From: Rhodospirillales bacterium
Lineage (GTDB): Bacteria > Pseudomonadota > Alphaproteobacteria > Reyranellales > Reyranellaceae
Assembly (NCBI GenBank): GCA_013205335.1
Contig: JABMNB010000240.1
Span: 1-18,675 of the forward strand
Reading direction: 5' to 3'
DNA length: 18,675 nt
Shown one piece after another: positions 13,254 through 18,675 of this stretch (the stretch's first letter is position 1; every line of letters begins with the position of its first letter). The notes beneath the pieces are model-generated. The model saw only the letters and a list, made by a program, of their open reading frames with translations, was not told the DNA's origin and did not search any database. The position numbers and the translations under genes were made by a program.

Positions 13254-14417
13254 ATGAACAAACGTGCACTCTTGCTCAGTTTCGGCGGCCTGCTGGCATT
13301 GGCGGCCGGTATCGGCGCCGGCCGCTTCGTCTATACGCCGATCCTGCCGGCCATGGTCGAGGCCCTGTCGCTCACCAAGGCGCAGGCCGGGCTGATCGCG
13401 TCGGCGAACTTCCTGGGCTACCTCGCGGGCGCGCTGCTGGCGGCCGTGCGCCTGCCGGGCTCGCGCCGCTTCTGGCTGCTGGCTTCCCTCGCGGTGACTG
13501 CGATATGCCTTTCCGGCATGGGCCTCGCGACCGCGATGCCGGTCTTCATCGGCCTGCGTCTCGTGGCCGGAGCGGCGAGCGCCTTCGCGCTGATCTTCAG
13601 CTCCGCCCTCGTTATCGACCGCTTGAGCGCCGCGGGCCACGGCGCGCTCTCCGCCGTCCATTTCGCGGGCGTCGGCGTCGGCATCTCCATCTCGGCAATC
13701 ATCGTTGCAGTTCTGCTCCAGCTGGGCGCCGCCTGGAGCATGCTGTGGTACGCGAGTGCGGTGTTTGCCGTCGCAGCAGGTCTTGCCGTCGCCTGGCTGG
13801 TGCCGCCCGACGAGACGGCGGTGCAGGCGGCGAAACCTCCGGCCGGCATGCGCCTGTCTGCCGACTTCGTGGCACTTCTTCTGGCCTATGGCCTGTTCGG
13901 CTTCGGTTACGTCATCACCGCAACCTTCATCGTCGACATGGTGCGCGGAACTTCGTCGATCGCCCCTCTCGAACCTTACATCTGGCTGCTGTTCGGCCTC
14001 TGCGCCGCGCCTTCGGTGGCGCTATGGACGGCACTTGGACGGCGCTGGGGCGTCCTTCGCATTTACGCCGTGGCCTGCGTCGTCGAGGCGGCGGGCGTCG
14101 CGGCCAGTGCGCTGTGGCTGCATCCGGCCAGCATCGTGATCTCGGCGGTGTTCGTGGGCGGCACCTTCGTCAGCCTGACGGCGCTCGGCCTCGTCGCCAC
14201 CCGTTCGAGCGACAGAGACCCGCGCGGACGCATCGCGCTGATGACGGTCTCGTTCAGCATCGGCCAAATCCTGGGACCGGCCTTCGCGGGCTATGTCTAC
14301 GACGCGACCGGCAGTCTTGCGATGCCGTTGCTGGCCGCCGTCGGAGCCCTCGTGCTGGCGGCCGTCCTGTCGCTGGTGGCCGACGCAAAGCGGCGCGCGC
14401 TCAGCCCTTCCACGTAA
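13254..14417 (+). CDS. MFS transporter, YbfB/YjiJ family
   Basis: A 387-residue inner-membrane transporter with about twelve hydrophobic helices. The N-terminal hallmark of this family, AAGIGAGRFVYTPILP, is at about residues 17-32, and the charged loop RSSDRDPRGRIALMT is in the second half. The family is a proton-driven exporter-like group whose substrates are largely unknown. ATG 13254 begins directly with MNKRALLLSF and the first helix, without a clear ribosome site. The last 17 bases overlap the convergent sterol desaturase gene, and LysRS is divergent upstream, so it is probably a single-gene transcript. Confidence 0.9.
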   Translation: MNKRALLLSFGGLLALAAGIGAGRFVYTPILPAMVEALSLTKAQAGLIASANFLGYLAGALLAAVRLPGSRRFWLLASLAVTAICLSGMGLATAMPVFIGLRLVAGAASAFALIFSSALVIDRLSAAGHGALSAVHFAGVGVGISISAIIVAVLLQLGAAWSMLWYASAVFAVAAGLAVAWLVPPDETAVQAAKPPAGMRLSADFVALLLAYGLFGFGYVITATFIVDMVRGTSSIAPLEPYIWLLFGLCAAPSVALWTALGRRWGVLRIYAVACVVEAAGVAASALWLHPASIVISAVFVGGTFVSLTALGLVATRSSDRDPRGRIALMTVSFSIGQILGPAFAGYVYDATGSLAMPLLAAVGALVLAAVLSLVADAKRRALSPST

Positions 14418-15552
14418 AGGGGAAAAGCTGCTGGCGCACGAAGCCCGTCGGCATGTAGTCGCCCAGCACGCCGTATTTGCCGGGGAAACGCCGGTCGGAC
14501 TTCACCGCCGTGCCGAACAAATAGTCGATGAAGGCGAAGTGGGCGGCGTAGTTGCGGTCGATCGCCTCGCGCTCCGAACTGTGGTGCCAGTGATGGAAGT
14601 CCGGCGTCACGATCAGCCACTTGAGCGGCGCCTTGCCGAAGATCGCAGGCAGCCGGACGTTGGCGTGGTTGAACACCGCCTGGAAGCCCACGATCACGAT
14701 ATAGACGTCGGTCACCGCCTGGCTGAAACCCAGCACGTAGAGCACGCCCAGGATCGACACACGCGTCGTCAGCAGCTCGAACAGGTGCAGGCGCGAGCCC
14801 GCCATCCAGTCCATGTATTCGGCGCTGTGGTGCACGGCGTGGAAGCGCCACAGGAACGGGATCTCGTGATAGGCGCGATGCGTCCAGTACTGCACCAGGT
14901 CGGCGACCAGCAGCACCAGCAAGAGTGCAGCGAAGAATGGCAGGCCACCGACCCACTTCTGCAGCGGCGCCCACACCAGCCAGCCGAACAGGCGATGGAT
15001 GGCGAAGTTCACGATCAGCAGCGCCAGCCCCACCAGCAGATGGTTCACGATGAAATGCGTGAAGTCGGTCTGCCAGCCCGGCCGGAACACCGGCTGGTCG
15101 CGATGCAACGGCGCGAGTTTCTCGATCAGGATGAAGATCATGCTCGAGCCCAGCAGGTCGAGAATGAACCAGTCGAGGCCGATGTAAGGTGTGTTGTCGG
15201 GAAAGTCGGACACCGGCACACGATGACCGCCCATCGCTGCGGCCAGCACGATCAGGGCCAGCGCCGTGCCGTTCAGCCAGCGATTGCGGCGCTGGACCAG
15301 GTTGGCGATCGCCATGCCGCCTGCGATTACCATGCCGACCAGCAACACCTGCCGCAGCAGGCCGACATCGTACTTCTTGCGCAGGTCCGGCGTCGTCAAA
15401 TACTCGGGGAAGTGAAACGCCAGCACCGCCAGCACCGCAAGGCCGCCCAAGGTAAGCGCAATGATGCCGGTGATCTTGCCCTTGCCCACCGGAAGGGCGC
15501 CGGATTGGTGGAAGACGGCGGTGGTCTTCCGGACGACGGGGGGTGGTTTCAT
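14401..15552 (-). CDS. Sterol desaturase family protein (second copy)
   Basis: A 383-residue membrane di-iron oxygenase-family protein. The histidine clusters are HRAYH at 225-229, HAVHH at 238-242 and HHWHH at 320-324, with H296 in FNHANVR. About six hydrophobic helices surround them, and an N-terminal extension of roughly 130 residues carries further helices not seen in the shorter copy at 5880-6797. Substrate unknown; lipid hydroxylation or desaturation is expected. ATG 15552 is preferred over TTG 15573, and neither has a strong ribosome site. It shares a short upstream gap with the divergent helicase gene and overlaps the MFS gene at its 3' end. Confidence 0.9.
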   Translation of the reverse strand: MKPPPVVRKTTAVFHQSGALPVGKGKITGIIALTLGGLAVLAVLAFHFPEYLTTPDLRKKYDVGLLRQVLLVGMVIAGGMAIANLVQRRNRWLNGTALALIVLAAAMGGHRVPVSDFPDNTPYIGLDWFILDLLGSSMIFILIEKLAPLHRDQPVFRPGWQTDFTHFIVNHLLVGLALLIVNFAIHRLFGWLVWAPLQKWVGGLPFFAALLLVLLVADLVQYWTHRAYHEIPFLWRFHAVHHSAEYMDWMAGSRLHLFELLTTRVSILGVLYVLGFSQAVTDVYIVIVGFQAVFNHANVRLPAIFGKAPLKWLIVTPDFHHWHHSSEREAIDRNYAAHFAFIDYLFGTAVKSDRRFPGKYGVLGDYMPTGFVRQQLFPFTWKG

Positions 15553-15620
15553 GGTCGGTAATTCTAGGCGCAACCGACAGTCGCTGCATCGGGCATTTCG
15601 CCTGTGCTATTCACCGCCCG

Positions 15621-18401
15621 GTGACGATTCCCGCGACCTTCTCCTGGCCGGCCCTGGTTGCGACCGCGCGCGGTGCGCTCTGGCGCGCGCCTGACGGAAC
15701 GCTGGAGCGCCTGACGGGCGCCAACGCAGGCCGCCGCGCCATAGGAAACCTGCCCTTGGTCTGCCATGCCCCGGCGGTGGCAGCGCGGCTCGGTCTCGAG
15801 GACATCCCGGCGCGTGATCTGCTCCAACTGTTCGCCTTCGTGCGGCCAGCGCGCTTCTGCCTGCCGACGGTGCGCGGGCTCTGCGATGTGCTCGACATTC
15901 CGCTGCCGGCGACGCCGGAAGCCGAAGTGGCCGCTTTGCCCGTGATCGCCCGCACCCTCCTCGACGAACTCGACGACATGGCAGCGCTCGCCTCGCCCGA
16001 GATGAAGGACACGGCGCTGGCCATGGCACGCGGGCAATGGACCTGGGGCGATGCCGTGCTGAAGGCGCTCGGCATCGACCAGATCGGGAAGAAGGCCCGG
16101 CCGGGCGCGGGCCTTGATGTCTGGAAGAGCCTGCCAGTCTGGGAGGAACCACCCCCCGCCCCGCCGCCGGGCAGCCAGCCCGTCGAGTCGCGCGAGGCAC
16201 GGCTGCGGCTGGCCCAGCTGATCTCCGCCGGCACCAACATGGCCGAGGCGCGGCCAACCCAGAGCGACTATGCCTCGGCTGCCAGCGCGGCCTTCGCGCC
16301 GCGCGAGGAAGAGGACAAGCCGCACGTCGTTCTGGTCGAAGCCGGCACCGGCGTCGGCAAGACGCTGGGCTATGTAGCGCCCGCCAGCCTGTGGGCCGAG
16401 AAGAACGGCGCGCCGGTCTGGATCTCGACCTACACACGCAACCTGCAGCGCCAGATCGACAACGAACTCGACCGCCTGCATCGCGATTCCGCCGAGAAAC
16501 GCCGGCGCGTGGTGATCCGCAAGGGCCGCGAGAACTATCTCTGCCTGCTGAACTTCCAGGAAGCGGTGATGCGCACCGGCCTGGTGCCGGAGAATGCGGT
16601 CGGTCTCGGCCTGCTGGCACGCTGGGCGCTGGCAAGCCGTGATGGCGACATGATCGGCGGCGACCTGCCGGCGTGGCTGCTCGACCTGGTGGGCCGCAGC
16701 CGCGTGCAGCGCCTGGCCGACCGGCGCGGCGAATGCATCTACTCGGCGTGCGAACATTATCGGAAGTGCTTCGTCGAACGCACGATCCGCCGCGCGCGCC
16801 AGGCCGACATCGTCATCGCCAACCATGCGCTGGTAATGATGCAGGCGGCGATGGGCGGGCTCGACGACGGCACGCGGCCGCTGCGCTACGTGTTCGACGA
16901 AGGCCATCACCTCTTCGATGCCGCCGACGGCGCGTTCGGCGCCCATCTGAGCGGCGTCGAGGCTTCGGATCTCCGCCGCTGGCTGCTCGGCGCCGAAGGG
17001 AGACGTGGCAGCCGGGCGCGCGGGCTCGAACGTCGCATCAACGATCTCCTGGGCGAGGATGTCGAGGCACTGTCGGCGCTGCGCCGCCTGCTCGACCTGG
17101 CGCAGCAGCTCCCCTCCCCCAACTGGCAGACGCGGCTGGCCGACGGCACGGTGCTCGGCCCCGCCGAGGAGTTTCTCGCTCTGGTACGCCAGCAGGTGCG
17201 CGCCCGTTCGGCGGGCGACGACCAGGGCTTCGGCCAGGAATGCGAAGTGCGGCCCCTCAACCCCGGCCTGATCGAGGCGGCCGACCAGCTTGCCGAGGCG
17301 CTGGAGAAGATGCTGGCACCGGTGCGCCGGCTGCGTCAGGCGCTGCGCGCAAAACTCGAAGGCGAGGCCGACAAGCTCGATTCCGGCCAGCGCGCGCGCA
17401 TCGAGGGCGTCGCGCGGTCCCTTGCCAACCGCTGCGAGCTCACACTCGAATCCTGGCGCGCCATGCTGCGCGGGCTGCACAACGATCCCGATCCCGCCTT
17501 CGTCGACTGGTTCGCCGTCGAACGGGTCCAGCAGCGCGAATACGACGTCGGCATGTACCGTCACTATCTCGATCCGACCGAACCGTTCGTGAATGCGGTG
17601 ATAAGGCCGGCGCACGGCGCGGTCATCACCTCGGCCACGCTGCGCGATTCGCTGGGCGTGCCGAATGCCGCCAACGACGAGGATGTCACAACGCAGGCCG
17701 ACTGGACCGTCGCGGAGGCGCGCACCGGCACAAAGCATCTGGCCGCGCCCGCGATGCGCGCGGCGATGGCGTCGCCCTTCGACTATGCGAACGCGACCAA
17801 GGTGCTGATCGTAAAGGATGTGAAGCGCGACGATCCCGACCAGGTGGCCGCGGCCTATCGCGAGCTGTTCCTGGCGGCCGGCGGCGGCGCCCTGGGCCTC
17901 TTCACCGCGATCGGCCGTTTGCGCTCCGTGCATCAGCGCATCGCGCCCGTGCTGGAGGAGGCCGGACTGCCACTCTACGCCCAGCATGTCGGCGGCATGG
18001 ATGCCGCGACCCTGGTCGATATCTTCCGCGCCGAGGAGCATTCCTGCCTGCTGGGCACCGACGCCGTGCGCGACGGCGTCGACGTGCCGGGGCGTTCGCT
18101 GCGGCTCATCGTGTTCGACCGCGTACCGTGGCCGCGTCCCGACATCCTGCATCGCGCGCGCAAGGCGCATTGGAAAGCGGCAGGCGCGGGCGCCAATGGC
18201 TACGACGACATGCTCGCCCGCCTGCGCTTGAAGCAGGCCTATGGAAGATTGATTCGCCGCGCCGACGACCGCGGCGTCTTCGTGATGCTCGATTCGCGGT
18301 TGCCCACACGTCTCTTGAGCGCGTTTCCGCCGGGCGTGATCGTCGAGCGCACCGGCCTTGCTGACGCGGTGGCCGAAACGCGGCGCTTTCTGGATGGTTG
18401 A
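15621..18401 (+). CDS. ATP-dependent DNA helicase, XPD/DinG-like, with iron-sulphur cysteines
   Basis: A 926-residue superfamily 2 helicase. The Walker A motif EAGTGVGKT is at 240-248. Four cysteines at 308, 372, 377 and 383 (YLCLL, ECIYSACEHYRKC) match the iron-sulphur cluster of XPD/DinG helicases. DEGHH at 426-430 is the Walker B/DEAH box with Gly for Ala. SATLRD is near 671, and QAYGRLIRRADDRG near 872 is motif VI. The first 230 residues form an N-terminal extension (LLQLFAFVRPARFCLP and onward) found, as I recall, in alphaproteobacterial relatives. GTG 15621 is chosen because the family-like sequence begins there; GTG 15543 would add 26 unlike residues. It probably resolves damaged or structured DNA. 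Confidence 0.92.
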   Translation: MTIPATFSWPALVATARGALWRAPDGTLERLTGANAGRRAIGNLPLVCHAPAVAARLGLEDIPARDLLQLFAFVRPARFCLPTVRGLCDVLDIPLPATPEAEVAALPVIARTLLDELDDMAALASPEMKDTALAMARGQWTWGDAVLKALGIDQIGKKARPGAGLDVWKSLPVWEEPPPAPPPGSQPVESREARLRLAQLISAGTNMAEARPTQSDYASAASAAFAPREEEDKPHVVLVEAGTGVGKTLGYVAPASLWAEKNGAPVWISTYTRNLQRQIDNELDRLHRDSAEKRRRVVIRKGRENYLCLLNFQEAVMRTGLVPENAVGLGLLARWALASRDGDMIGGDLPAWLLDLVGRSRVQRLADRRGECIYSACEHYRKCFVERTIRRARQADIVIANHALVMMQAAMGGLDDGTRPLRYVFDEGHHLFDAADGAFGAHLSGVEASDLRRWLLGAEGRRGSRARGLERRINDLLGEDVEALSALRRLLDLAQQLPSPNWQTRLADGTVLGPAEEFLALVRQQVRARSAGDDQGFGQECEVRPLNPGLIEAADQLAEALEKMLAPVRRLRQALRAKLEGEADKLDSGQRARIEGVARSLANRCELTLESWRAMLRGLHNDPDPAFVDWFAVERVQQREYDVGMYRHYLDPTEPFVNAVIRPAHGAVITSATLRDSLGVPNAANDEDVTTQADWTVAEARTGTKHLAAPAMRAAMASPFDYANATKVLIVKDVKRDDPDQVAAAYRELFLAAGGGALGLFTAIGRLRSVHQRIAPVLEEAGLPLYAQHVGGMDAATLVDIFRAEEHSCLLGTDAVRDGVDVPGRSLRLIVFDRVPWPRPDILHRARKAHWKAAGAGANGYDDMLARLRLKQAYGRLIRRADDRGVFVMLDSRLPTRLLSAFPPGVIVERTGLADAVAETRRFLDG

Positions 18402-18463
18402 TCGGCGCAACAATCACAGTGGCAGGCAGTCCCTCCTTTACCAAACCAGCACTGGAGGAGCTC

Positions 18464-18672
18464 GCGAAGAAGCTCATTGCCGTCACGGCAGCGGCCCGTC
18501 TGATCTGCGGTACGGCGATGGCCCAGAGCGGCAACGGCGCCGGTGGCAGTGTGGCGGTAGCGCCGGTTCGAGCGGCGGTGCACCGAGCGGCGGCTCCGCG
18601 AATCAGGGCATGGCCCCGTCTCCGTCGGGTTCCGGAGGCGTGTCGGGCGGCGCTACGGGAACGACCCGCTGA
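18464..18672 (+). pseudogene. Decayed small Gly/Ser-rich secreted protein
   Basis: A strong ribosome site, GGAGGAG at 18454-18460, is followed at the expected start position by GCG instead of ATG. The frame then reads KKLIAVTAAARLICGTAMAQ, a signal peptide with an Arg in its core, and SGNGAGGS. After about 18550 a 2-base insertion (or 1-base loss) moves the Gly/Ser-rich tail GGSAGSSGGAPSGG into another frame, which ends at TGA 18670-18672. Joined across the shift, it would be a normal small secreted protein of about 69 residues. An alternative in-frame GTG at 18419 would not give a signal peptide. Sequencing error at the frameshift cannot be excluded. Confidence 0.5.
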
Positions 18673-18675
18673 CAC

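Noticed and set aside
12752..14458. 568-codon plus-strand frame across LysRS and the MFS gene
   Set aside because: It spans two well-supported genes in other frames and has an Arg/Gly/Ala-rich composition with no recognisable domain.
14293..15561. 422-codon plus-strand frame opposite the second sterol desaturase
   Set aside because: It is antisense to clear histidine-cluster motifs; its His/Gln-rich composition is typical of a shadow frame.
15564..18413. 949-codon open frame antisense to the helicase
   Set aside because: It mirrors the helicase codons in GC-rich DNA. Its product is rich in His, Arg, Ala and Gln without domain motifs, while the plus strand has all the helicase motifs.

Overview
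The window is GC-rich, gene-dense bacterial DNA with short intergenic gaps. Several features point to an alphaproteobacterium: a class I (archaeal-type) lysyl-tRNA synthetase, a 926-residue XPD/DinG-like helicase of a type I associate with that class, a YbfB/YjiJ-type transporter and many small oxidoreductase/regulator pairs. The genus cannot be fixed from the sequence alone. No tRNA, rRNA, CRISPR array, insertion sequence or convincing rho-independent terminator was seen.

Layout. 1-1776: the tail of a plus-strand gene meets a Baeyer-Villiger-type flavin monooxygenase, with an AT-rich inverted repeat at the junction. 1777-4112: a low-coding stretch with two small lipoproteins, two small minus-strand membrane/secreted proteins and two decayed genes (a membrane protein, and a pyridoxamine-phosphate-oxidase-fold general stress protein). 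4113-5084: a ketopantoate-reductase-family enzyme. 5099-7546: a sterol desaturase-like enzyme and an atypical SDR form a minus-strand operon, divergent from a TetR regulator across a perfect 19-bp palindrome. 7503-9301: a Tat-signal-like nitroreductase/Acg-family protein is translationally coupled to a MarR regulator, behind a promoter with three copies of a 12-bp box. 9192-10940: a broken ureidoglycolate-lyase fragment, an SDR that reads into it, and a second TetR with its own palindrome. 10915-13183: an intact ureidoglycolate-lyase-family protein and class I LysRS. 13254-18401: an MFS transporter, a second sterol desaturase-family protein and the helicase. 18464-18672: a decayed Gly/Ser-rich secreted protein.

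How the genes work together. The recurring unit is a one-component regulator (TetR or MarR) next to one or two redox enzymes, with operator-like palindromes visible between them. This suggests several independently inducible small modules acting on lipophilic or xenobiotic substrates, rather than one long pathway. The core genes (LysRS, helicase) lie at the right-hand end. Decayed genes lie beside these modules at several places, which fits an accessory region under turnover. I see no clearly undescribed multi-gene system. The strongest non-gene signals are the MarR box array at 9112-9183, the palindromes at 6829-6847 and 10265-10279, and the gene fragment at 9192-9301.
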